The translations under genes were made by a program, and so were the position numbers. From contig PMIE01000098.1 of assembly GCA_003156975.1 (NCBI GenBank), positions 1-41,487 on the forward strand: DNA of 41,487 nucleotides, written 5' to 3'. Position 1 is the first letter of the stretch; every line of letters starts with the position of its first letter. The notes under the pieces were generated by a model, which saw nothing but the letters and a program-made list of their open reading frames with translations, ran no database searches and was not told where the DNA came from. Of the stretch, positions 29,487-36,947 are shown piece after piece. This stretch comes from Chloroflexota bacterium. Lineage in GTDB: Bacteria; Chloroflexota; Limnocylindria; Limnocylindrales; CSP1-4.

Positions 29487-29540
29487 GTGGCGCAGTATAG
29501 GGAGCGACTTCGTGATCTCACGTGGCGCAGTATAGGGAGC
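29471..29540. repeat. Perfect 35-bp tandem duplication (29471-29505 and 29506-29540)
   Basis: GACTTCGTGATCTCACGTGGCGCAGTATAGGGAGC occurs twice back-to-back without mismatch in the hddC/wecG divergent start region. Confidence 0.97.
29494..29499 (-). promoter_or_regulatory. Putative -10 box TATACT, 7 nt upstream of the hddC GTG (second copy at 29529-29534)
   Basis: Minus strand: TATACT-GCGCCAC-GTG. Duplicated with the 35-bp repeat. Confidence 0.5.
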
Positions 29541-29546
29541 GACTCC

Positions 29547-30413
29547 ATGACCAGCGCCTCCAGTAGCGTGCCGGTCGGGAGCCCGCCGGTCGGCGGCTCG
29601 CCGGCGGGTAGCTCGCCGGCGGGTAGCTCGCCGGCCGGTTCGGCTCCCGCCGGTGGCGCGGCGCCGCCTGCAACGGTGAACATCGCCGGCATCCCCATCC
29701 ACAACGCGACTTTCGACGAGGCGGTGGCGCTGATCGCGGGCTGGGCCGCCGACGGCAGCGGCGGCTACGTCTACACGCCGAACGTCGACGACGTGGTCAA
29801 GACCCATCGCCTCCCCGACTTCAAGCGTGCCGTCCTGGGAGCGAGACTGCGCGTCCCCGACGGCATGGGCATCGTCTACGGCTCGCGGATCGCGGGCTCG
29901 CCGCTCAAGGGAACCGTCACCGGCCGCCTCCTGCCAGAGGCCCTGGCGAAGGCTCTCGGCCCGACTGTCGGGTTCGCCTTCTTCGGCGGCAAACCCGGCG
30001 TGGCAGAGGAAGCGGCCCAGGTCCTGGCCGGCAAGGGCGCCCGCATCGCGGCGGCGCTGGCGCCGGAGATGGGCTTCGTGGTCGGCTCGGACGAAGACAC
30101 CAGGCTGACCGCTCAGCTTCGCGAAAGCGGGGCGGGTGTGATCTTCGTCTGCCTGGGTGCGCCGCGGCAGGCCCTGTGGATGGAACGACACGCCAGCGAG
30201 CTGCCCGCGGTACTGCTCGGAGTCGGTGCGGCGGTGGATGTCCTGGCCGGCAGGTCCTCATCCGCCCCGGCATGGATGACGCGATTTGGCGTCGAGTGGC
30301 TATACCGCCTCGTCCACGAGCCACGCCGCCTGGGCCGCCGCTATCTCTGGGACGACCCGCGTTTCTTCCTGTGGATGCTGCGGCAGCGATTCTCCAGGCG
30401 GCGGCGCCCCTAG
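29547..30413 (+). CDS. WecG/TagA/CpsF family glycosyltransferase
   Basis: ATG at 29547 preceded by GGGAG. 'IAGIPIHNATFDEAVALIAGWAADGSGGYVYTPNVDDVVKTHRLPDFKRAVLGARLRVPDGMGIVYGSRIAGSPLKGTVTGRLLPEAL...FFGGKPGVAEEAAQVL...VCLGAPRQALWMERHASELP'. Confidence 0.93.
   Translation: MTSASSSVPVGSPPVGGSPAGSSPAGSSPAGSAPAGGAAPPATVNIAGIPIHNATFDEAVALIAGWAADGSGGYVYTPNVDDVVKTHRLPDFKRAVLGARLRVPDGMGIVYGSRIAGSPLKGTVTGRLLPEALAKALGPTVGFAFFGGKPGVAEEAAQVLAGKGARIAAALAPEMGFVVGSDEDTRLTAQLRESGAGVIFVCLGAPRQALWMERHASELPAVLLGVGAAVDVLAGRSSSAPAWMTRFGVEWLYRLVHEPRRLGRRYLWDDPRFFLWMLRQRFSRRRRP
29577..29651 (+). repeat. Five 15-bp coding repeats (GSPPV-GGSPA-GSSPA-GSSPA-GSAPA) in the N-terminus of the WecG/TagA-like gene
   Basis: Read directly: gggagcccgccggtc ggcggctcgccggcg ggtagctcgccggcg ggtagctcgccggcc ggttcggctcccgcc. 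Confidence 0.9.
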
Positions 30414-31642
30414 AGCGACTCCCCCGTCGGCTCGGACGCCTTTCCGCGCGGCCTGATCCGAAGCTTCACGTAGAGTTCGTCGATCTGGCTGCGAAGTCGT
30501 CCGATGTCGAAGTCGGAGGCCCTGGCGCGCAGCCGGACCGAGAGTTCGCCGAGCTCGGAGGGAGTGGCGCCGAGCAGAGTCCGTATCGAGGCTGCTGCCG
30601 CGTCCGGGTCGCCGAAGTCGATGACCTGGCCGGCTAGCGTTTCGCCGAGTAGCCACTCATGGGCAGGGATGCGGTTGGCCAGCACCGGCACGCCGGCCGC
30701 CATGGCCTCCAACAGGGCGATGCCGAAGCCCTCGCCCCGGCTGGGGAATGCGGCCAGGGCCGCCGAGCCCAGCATCGCCGGCAGGTCCCCTTCCTCGAAA
30801 CCGAGCACGAAGGTCACGCGGTCACTGAGTCCCAACTCATCGATGAGCGTTTGGAGACGGGCCAGCTCCTCGGGGTTGGGCTCCCCGGCGATGACGAGAG
30901 ACCATTCCAAGTCGCGCAGCCGATCCAACGCCCGGACCAGGTCTGTCAGGGTCTTGTTGGGGACGATCCGGCCGATAGACACCACGCGGTCCGGAATCGG
31001 CATTCGGGTCAGGCCCATGAGCGAGGCCAGCGGGATTGCGTTCGGAAAGACGACGCTGGAGCCCGCGAGATAGCCGGCGTCGCGCAGCAGAAGGGCCCGG
31101 TCCGCTTCGCTGCTGGCGACCGTTTGAACGCCGCCGAGCCGCAGCAACGGCCCGAAGTACAGCCGCATGGCGAGTCTCTTGGCTCGGCCGCCGGCGCCGG
31201 AATGGAATATCAGGCCATGGGTGTGGAGGATCCGCGGCCGTCGCGCGGCCACGGCACCCATGACCGTCGTCGCCAGGGCGAAACGGAGATCGTGGATGTG
31301 GACCACGTCGTGGCGGGCGACCTCGCGCCAGATCCGGTCGGGGCGGTAGGTCACGGCGATCTGCGGTCCGCCCCGGCCCGGCACGCGGACGATCTCCACG
31401 CCGTCCTCGGTCTCACGGTGGGGCAAACCCCTGGTAGGGCCGGCGATGTCTCTGTCCAGGGTCAGGACCGTGACGCGGTAGCCGGCCTCCGCCTGCGCTG
31501 TGGCCAGATCGTGCACATACTTCTCTGTGCCGCCGGCAAACGGGCGATACCTTCGGCACACGTGCAAGACCCGAATTGGCGGCCCGGGCTGCGCCGGCCG
31601 GGCTGAGGAGGGTCGTCGAAGGCCCCGGCGGAGTCGGATCAT
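30410..31642 (-). CDS. Family 4 glycosyltransferase
   Basis: Start MIRLRRGLRRPSSARPAQPGPPIRVLHVCRRYRPFAGGTEKYVHDLA at 31642. 'VVSIGRIVPNKTLTDLVRALDRL', 'FPSRGEGFGIALLEAMAAGVPVLANRIPAHEWLLG'. Confidence 0.93.
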   Translation of the reverse strand: MIRLRRGLRRPSSARPAQPGPPIRVLHVCRRYRPFAGGTEKYVHDLATAQAEAGYRVTVLTLDRDIAGPTRGLPHRETEDGVEIVRVPGRGGPQIAVTYRPDRIWREVARHDVVHIHDLRFALATTVMGAVAARRPRILHTHGLIFHSGAGGRAKRLAMRLYFGPLLRLGGVQTVASSEADRALLLRDAGYLAGSSVVFPNAIPLASLMGLTRMPIPDRVVSIGRIVPNKTLTDLVRALDRLRDLEWSLVIAGEPNPEELARLQTLIDELGLSDRVTFVLGFEEGDLPAMLGSAALAAFPSRGEGFGIALLEAMAAGVPVLANRIPAHEWLLGETLAGQVIDFGDPDAAAASIRTLLGATPSELGELSVRLRARASDFDIGRLRSQIDELYVKLRIRPRGKASEPTGESL

Positions 31643-31648
31643 TGCCGG

Positions 31649-31654
31649 AGTATG
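31649..31654 (-). promoter_or_regulatory. Putative -10-like box CATACT, 6 nt upstream of the GT4 ATG
   Basis: Minus strand: CATACT-CCGGCA-ATG. Confidence 0.35.
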
Positions 31655-31734
31655 GCATGGCAACCGGGCCTCCTCAGGTCCACCAGTTCGATCCCGGCTA
31701 TCCTGTGGCAACTCACGCACGGAGAATTGGATCA

Positions 31735-32895
31735 GTGATCAACCGACTCTGGACGGGCCACAAACCGCTCGTGATCGCAATTCCGGCGATCACGGTAGTC
31801 GTGCTCCTTGTTGGGAGCCTGCTGCTCGTGACCGCCGCCGGCGGCACAGCTCACGCCAGTCCAACACCCACCGCCACCGAAACGGCTTCTCCTTCGCCTT
31901 CTCCCTCGCCCACTCCGACGCCCTACGTCGCACCGACCCCAACCATCAACACCGGCCCGACGCCACTGCCGGCGGGCATGTCCTACGCGGACCTGGACGG
32001 CGTGCTCACTTCATCTTCCCTGGCCCACCGACTGCCGATGGCGGTAATGGTTGACGACAACCGAGTTGCTCGGCCGCAATCCGGCATCTCATCGGCCTCG
32101 ATCGTGTATCAGGCCTATGCCGACGGCGGCGAAGACCGCTACATGATGATCTTCCAGGAGGGCACCGCCACAGACATCGGGCCCATCCGGAGCGTTCGCC
32201 CCTACTACATCTACTGGGCGGATGAATACAAGGCGATGCTGGGCCACTACGGCGGCGACATGCAGTCGCTCAGGAAGGTGATCCCCGCGAGCGCGAACTA
32301 CATCTACAACATGGACGCCCTTCACCAGGGTTCCTGCCCATACCACCGGACCAGCCTCCGGGTCGCGCCACACAACGCTTACTCCAACTCCGGGGCGCTC
32401 ATCGCATGCCTCACCAAGAAGGGCTATCCAACCACCTACCAGAAGCTGCCGACGCGCTCGTTCGTAGATAACACGCCCACGGACCAGCTGCCCGTGGCTC
32501 AGACGATCTCGATCGGCTACAACACCGGCACGGTGGGATATCAGTTCAACCCGGCGACAGACTCGTACCTCCGCATCATCGGCGGGGCGCCCGAGATCGA
32601 TCCGGCGAACAAGCACCAGGTCTTCGCCAGCAGTATCGTCGTCATGTATCAGGTGGTGACCGAGGACCCCAGCGTCGAAGGCGGGAAGCATGCCCGTCGG
32701 CCCAACGTGCACAACGTGGGATCCGGCAAGGCGACCATCTTCCAGGAAGGCAAGCAGATCGCCGCAACCTGGAAGAAGACGAGCAACACCGCCCTCACTC
32801 GCTTCTACGACGCATCCGGCCACGAGATCCCGCTCGTGCGTGGTGAGATCTTCATCCAGAGCATCAAGACCACGGACAAGGTCACGGTCAAGTAG
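31735..32895 (+). CDS. DUF3048 domain protein (YerB-like), N-terminal TM/signal anchor and Pro/Thr/Ser-rich linker
   Basis: GTG at 31735 with GGAGA upstream (alternative ATG 31657). 'MAVMVDDNRVARPQSGISSASIVYQAYADGGEDRYMMIFQEGTATDIGPIRSVRPYYIYWADEYKAMLGHYGGD', 'VVMYQVVTED...VGSGKATIFQEGKQIAATWKK'. Confidence 0.9.
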   Translation: MINRLWTGHKPLVIAIPAITVVVLLVGSLLLVTAAGGTAHASPTPTATETASPSPSPSPTPTPYVAPTPTINTGPTPLPAGMSYADLDGVLTSSSLAHRLPMAVMVDDNRVARPQSGISSASIVYQAYADGGEDRYMMIFQEGTATDIGPIRSVRPYYIYWADEYKAMLGHYGGDMQSLRKVIPASANYIYNMDALHQGSCPYHRTSLRVAPHNAYSNSGALIACLTKKGYPTTYQKLPTRSFVDNTPTDQLPVAQTISIGYNTGTVGYQFNPATDSYLRIIGGAPEIDPANKHQVFASSIVVMYQVVTEDPSVEGGKHARRPNVHNVGSGKATIFQEGKQIAATWKKTSNTALTRFYDASGHEIPLVRGEIFIQSIKTTDKVTVK

Positions 32896-32924
32896 GGCCG
32901 GGGCGCCAGGCCGGTGGAAACCAA

Positions 32925-32951
32925 TCGAGCCGCCCTGGACGGGCGGCTCGA
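32925..32951. terminator. Inverted repeat, likely terminator between convergent genes (11-bp stem)
   Basis: TCGAGCCGCCC-TGGAC-GGGCGGCTCGA; no strong T-tract. Confidence 0.6.
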
Positions 32952-32970
32952 GGACGGTGAAACCCGCAGT

Positions 32971-32989
32971 GCCGCCCCGCGTGGGCGGC
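32971..32989. terminator. Second inverted repeat between convergent genes (7-bp stem)
   Basis: GCCGCCC-CGCGT-GGGCGGC, adjacent to the fabG 3' end. Confidence 0.45.
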
Positions 32990-33004
32990 CCGCCACGGGC
33001 CGAA

Positions 33005-33754
33005 CTACATCATCACCAGGCCACCATCCACCGCCAGAACCTGGCCGGTGATATAGGCGGCTTCGTCCGAAGCCAGGAATGTAACGGCGTTGGCGATGTC
33101 GTCCACGGTGCCGAAGTGGCCCAGCGGCGTGGCCGTCTTGATCTGGTCCTGCAGGGCCTCGGGAAGGTCCTTGGTCAGTTCCGTGACGATGAAACCCGGG
33201 GCGACGGCGTTGCAGGTGATGCCGCGCGAAGCCACTTCTCGGGCGGTGGCCTTGGTCAGGCCGATGAGGCCGGCCTTGGACGATGAGTAGTTGGCCTGGC
33301 CCATCTGGCCGGCCTGGCCCGACACGCTCGACATGTTGACGATGCGGCCGGAGTGGGCCTTCAGCATCGGGCGGACGACGGCCTTGATCATGTAGAAGGC
33401 GCCGAAGAGGTTGACCTCCAGGACCTTCTTCCAGTCGTCGATCGGCATGCGCATGATCAGATCGTCGCGGGTGATGCCGGCGTTGTTCACGAGAATGTCG
33501 ACCTTGCCGAAAGCCTCGACGGCGGTGGCGACGGCCTTGACGCAGGCCTCGGGATCGGTGACGTCGGCCGGGATGTAGACGGCCTTGCGGCCGAGGGCCT
33601 GGATCTCCGCGACGGTGGCCTCGGCCACTTCCGCGCGTCCCACGTCGACGAAGGCGATATCGGCGCCCTGCGCGGCGAGCTTCAGGCAGATTGCCTTGCC
33701 GATGCCGCGCGCTCCGCCCGTGACGAGAGCGGACTTACCGGACAGATCGATCAT
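33005..33754 (-). CDS. fabG: 3-oxoacyl-[acyl-carrier-protein] reductase
   Basis: Start MIDLSGKSALVTGGARGIGKAICLKLAAQG at 33754 with GGAGGAGGA SD. 'LVNNAGITRDDLIMRM', 'NMSSVSGQAGQMGQANYSSSKAGLIGLTKATAREVASRGITCNAVAPGFI'. Confidence 0.96.
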   Translation of the reverse strand: MIDLSGKSALVTGGARGIGKAICLKLAAQGADIAFVDVGRAEVAEATVAEIQALGRKAVYIPADVTDPEACVKAVATAVEAFGKVDILVNNAGITRDDLIMRMPIDDWKKVLEVNLFGAFYMIKAVVRPMLKAHSGRIVNMSSVSGQAGQMGQANYSSSKAGLIGLTKATAREVASRGITCNAVAPGFIVTELTKDLPEALQDQIKTATPLGHFGTVDDIANAVTFLASDEAAYITGQVLAVDGGLVMM

Positions 33755-33866
33755 GCGATTCCTCCTCCTGGATTTGGTGCGAGCGCCTCGGTCGACGACG
33801 CGCCGGAGCATCTACTGAATTCGGTATCCGCCAGAGCAGTGCCACACCGCCGACCGAACAGGTCGA

Positions 33867-34979
33867 TCACTTGAGAAGCCACTCCAGAGCCGGCGGGAAG
33901 GGATTGATGGGTTCCAGGTAGCCGGGCTGGATGGAGACGTCCCCCGGCCCGATGTTCGCGGCTCGCGCTGCGTTGGCCGGATCCGCGGTCCACTCCAGGG
34001 CGATCGCGCCCGAAGTGAGCCCGGAGCCGAAAGCCACCAGAAGCAGCCGGTCGCCCTTCTTCACGCGCCCCGCGGCCACAGCCTCGTTCAGGGCCAGCGG
34101 AACGGATGCCGCGGAGGTGTTGCCGTACGAGCCGACGTTGACGAAGACCTTGTCCATCGGGAAGTCGAGCGACTTCGCCAGGCCTTCGATGATTCGAACG
34201 TTGGCCTGATGCGGGATGACGAGGTCTATGTCGTCGAGCCCGAGACCGGCCTTCTTGAGCGCCGCCTGCGACGTCGATCCGAGAGTTCGGACGGCCATCT
34301 TGTAGGTCTCGGTGCCCTTCATCTTCATATAGTGCTCCCGGGCCCCGAGAGTCGCGTCGCTGGCCGGCCGTGACGAGCCGCCGGCCGGCAGCCAGATGAG
34401 ATACGCGCCCGACGGATCGGTCGTCATCTCGATGCCGAGCGTGCCACCGGGCTCGTCCGAGGCGGAAAGAACGGCGGCCCCGGCTCCATCTCCGAACAAG
34501 ATGCACGTGCCCCGATCCGTGAAGTCGGTGCAGCGGCTGAGTGTCTCGGCCCCGATGACCAGAACGTGCTTGGCCATGCCACTGGCCACATAGGCGTGGG
34601 CGGTGGCGTAGCCGAAGACGAACCCGGAGCAAGCGGCGGCAAGATCCATCGCCGCGGCGTGCTTGTTGCCGATTGCGCCCTTCACGAGAGCCGCCGTCGA
34701 CGGCATCGGGAAGTCCGGCGTGAGGGTGCCGACGAGGATCAGGTCAATGTCGTCCGGCTGGAGCCCGGCCGTGGCGATGGCACGCAGCCCGGCCACCGCA
34801 GCCATGCTGGCCGTCGTCTCGTCGGGTCCTGCGATGCGGCGTTCACGGATGCCAGTGCGCGAGACGATCCACTCGTCGTTTGTCTCCACCATGCGCTCGA
34901 GGTCGGCGTTCGTGAGGATCTGGCTCGGGGCATAGGCGCCCCAACCTGTCAGGTGGACGCCCGAAACGAGACGAGGCAT
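33867..34979 (-). CDS. fabH: 3-oxoacyl-ACP synthase III (KAS III)
   Basis: 'YAPSQILTNADLERMVETNDEWIVSRTGIRERRIAGPDETTASMA', 'DLAAACSGFVFGYATAHAYVASGMAKHVLVIGAETLSR', 'VIPHQANVRIIEGLAKSL', 'NVGSYGNTSAASVPLAL'. Confidence 0.96.
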   Translation of the reverse strand: MPRLVSGVHLTGWGAYAPSQILTNADLERMVETNDEWIVSRTGIRERRIAGPDETTASMAAVAGLRAIATAGLQPDDIDLILVGTLTPDFPMPSTAALVKGAIGNKHAAAMDLAAACSGFVFGYATAHAYVASGMAKHVLVIGAETLSRCTDFTDRGTCILFGDGAGAAVLSASDEPGGTLGIEMTTDPSGAYLIWLPAGGSSRPASDATLGAREHYMKMKGTETYKMAVRTLGSTSQAALKKAGLGLDDIDLVIPHQANVRIIEGLAKSLDFPMDKVFVNVGSYGNTSAASVPLALNEAVAAGRVKKGDRLLLVAFGSGLTSGAIALEWTADPANAARAANIGPGDVSIQPGYLEPINPFPPALEWLLK

Positions 34980-35524
34980 TACGGCTCAACCTCTATCAGC
35001 GGCTGCTTGGCCTTGACGAGCTTCCCCGTCTCGGCAACGACACGCACGCAGCGCCCAGCCTGGTCCGACTTGATCTCGTTGAAGAGCTTCATCGCCTCGA
35101 TGAGGCCGATGACCTGCCCGATCGCCACATGCTGCCCGACGGTCACGAAGGGCGGGGAACTGGGCGACGAGGCGGCATAGAAGACACCCGTCAGCGGAGC
35201 CTTCACCGACTTGGTGGCAACAACGGGTTCCGGCTCGGCCGGGGTTGCGGCCGGGGCAGCTCCTCCCTCCGGCGCGCTGGTGCCCGTCGCGGCCGGAGCG
35301 GCGGCGATCGGCGCCAGCGCCGCCGTCTTGCGCAGAACGATGCCCGTCTCGCCGGCCTCCACCTCCAGCTCTACGAGATCGCTTCGCTCGAGCAGCGAGC
35401 CGAGCTTGTCGATCAGCCGGAGCAGCGATGTAGTTTCCGGGGACGTAGCCGTGTGGCCGGTGGAGCCTTCTGTTGTGACCCCGCCGGGAAGCTGGGTCCT
35501 GGGCTCGTCGTGACGCTCACTCAT
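34979..35524 (-). CDS. accB: Acetyl-CoA carboxylase biotin carboxyl carrier protein (canonical, with EAMKL biotinylation motif)
   Basis: 'FVTVGQHVAIGQVIGLIEAMKLFNEIKSDQAGRCVRVVAETGKLVKAKQPLIEVEP'; Ala/Pro-rich linker. Confidence 0.94.
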   Translation of the reverse strand: MSERHDEPRTQLPGGVTTEGSTGHTATSPETTSLLRLIDKLGSLLERSDLVELEVEAGETGIVLRKTAALAPIAAAPAATGTSAPEGGAAPAATPAEPEPVVATKSVKAPLTGVFYAASSPSSPPFVTVGQHVAIGQVIGLIEAMKLFNEIKSDQAGRCVRVVAETGKLVKAKQPLIEVEP

Positions 35525-35535
35525 CTAATGGGCCC

Positions 35536-36858
35536 TCACTCAGCCCAGCGCCGGATAACCAGGGCGCTGTTCTGGCCGCCAAAGCCGAAGGAGTTGGAAA
35601 CTGCGACGTCGATTTCTCGGCGGCGGGCCACGTTGGGCGTCAGGTCCAGACCCGCAGCCGCAACGTCCGGATTCTCGAGGTTGATGGTCGGCGGAACCAA
35701 CCCGGTCCGGATGCTCAGGATGGTGGCGATCGCTTCGATCGCGCCCGCGGCTCCGAGAGTGTGGCCGATCATGCTCTTGTTGGCGGTCACGCTCACCTCT
35801 CCGGCCCGCTCGCCAAAGAGTGTCTTGATGGCCTCGAGCTCACGCGGATCGCCCTCCGGCGTGGAGGTGGCGTGGGCGTTGACCATCTCCACATCGTCCA
35901 CGCTGAGACCGGCCTTCTCCAGAGCGCGGCGGATTGCGCGGACCGCGCCGGCACCTCCGGGCGCCGGCAGGGTGATGTGAGAGGCGTCGGCCGTGGCGCC
36001 GTAACCCACAACTTCGGCGAGTGGCTGCGCGCCGCGGGCCAAGGCGTGCTCGAGCGACTCCAGCGCAAGAACGCCGGCGCCCTCGCCGATTACGAAGCCG
36101 TCGCGGCCGGCGTCGAAGGGCCGGGAGGCGCGTTCCGGTTCGTCGTTTCGGGTCGAGAGGGCACGCATCGCGGCGAAGCCGCCCACCAGCGACTCGGAGC
36201 CCACGGCTTCGGTGCCGCCTGCAAGCATGATGTCGGCGTCGCCGCGCCGGATCGTCTCCCAGGCTTCGCCGATGGCATGGCCGCCGGTGGCGCAGGCGGA
36301 AACGACGGCGAAGTTGGGGCCCTGCGGCCCGAAATGGATCGCAATCACACCGGCCGCGAGGTTGCTGATGGACATCGGGATCACGAACGGCGACATGCGG
36401 CCGGGACCGCGCTCACCGCACAGCTGAATCTGCTCGGCCAGCGTGATGATCCCGCCGATGCCGGTGCCGACGATGACTCCGGTCCTCTCGGCGAGCGGCC
36501 CGTCGAGATGGGCGGGCAGGCCGGCCTGATCCATGGCCTGGCGGGCGGCCACGAGCGCCAGCTGCACGTAGCGATCGTTGCGGCGCTGGTCCTTGCGATC
36601 CAGGACCGAGGACGGGTCGAAGTCCTTGACCTCGGCGGCAATTCTTGTAGTAAGGCGCGACGGGTCGAACTGGGTGATGGTCCCAACCCCGGACCGGCCG
36701 GCGATCATCCCATCCCAGGTGGATTGGACGTCGAGGCCGAGAGATGTGACGGCGCCCATTCCGGTGACGACGACGCGGGGCGACCGGCCGTCTGCGGCGA
36801 TAGTCGCCTTGCGCATCGGCCCCGCCGATGCGTTGTGGGCCGTTACGTCGTTCTTCAT
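35536..36858 (-). CDS. fabF: 3-oxoacyl-ACP synthase II (KAS II)
   Basis: 'RVVVTGMGAVTSLGLDVQSTWDGMIAGRSGVGTITQFD', 'VSACATGGHAIGEAWETIRRGDADIMLAGGTEA', 'NAHATSTPEGDPRELEAIKTLFG', 'NKSMIGHTLGAAGAIEAIATILSI'. Confidence 0.96.
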   Translation of the reverse strand: MKNDVTAHNASAGPMRKATIAADGRSPRVVVTGMGAVTSLGLDVQSTWDGMIAGRSGVGTITQFDPSRLTTRIAAEVKDFDPSSVLDRKDQRRNDRYVQLALVAARQAMDQAGLPAHLDGPLAERTGVIVGTGIGGIITLAEQIQLCGERGPGRMSPFVIPMSISNLAAGVIAIHFGPQGPNFAVVSACATGGHAIGEAWETIRRGDADIMLAGGTEAVGSESLVGGFAAMRALSTRNDEPERASRPFDAGRDGFVIGEGAGVLALESLEHALARGAQPLAEVVGYGATADASHITLPAPGGAGAVRAIRRALEKAGLSVDDVEMVNAHATSTPEGDPRELEAIKTLFGERAGEVSVTANKSMIGHTLGAAGAIEAIATILSIRTGLVPPTINLENPDVAAAGLDLTPNVARRREIDVAVSNSFGFGGQNSALVIRRWAE

Positions 36859-36947
36859 CGAACTAGCTTCCGGGCGACTGGCGGCTGCGCCGCCATCGCC
36901 TTGGGCGTTGCCTCCGGCAACGCTGTCTCAGTCACTTTGTCGGTCAT
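36855..36947 (-). CDS. 30-aa small ORF, translationally coupled (ATGA) to both neighbours
   Basis: Minus strand ATG ACC GAC AAA ... GTT CGA TGA encodes MTDKVTETALPEATPKAMAAQPPVARKLVR. Its ATG overlaps the phosphoesterase TGA (ATGA) and its TGA overlaps the fabF ATG (ATGA). Not in the supplied ORF track. Confidence 0.55.
   Translation of the reverse strand: MTDKVTETALPEATPKAMAAQPPVARKLVR

Noticed and set aside
28740-30191. 483-aa minus-strand ORF
   Set aside because: The region above 29486 is antisense to wecG. The real hddC start is the GTG at 29486.
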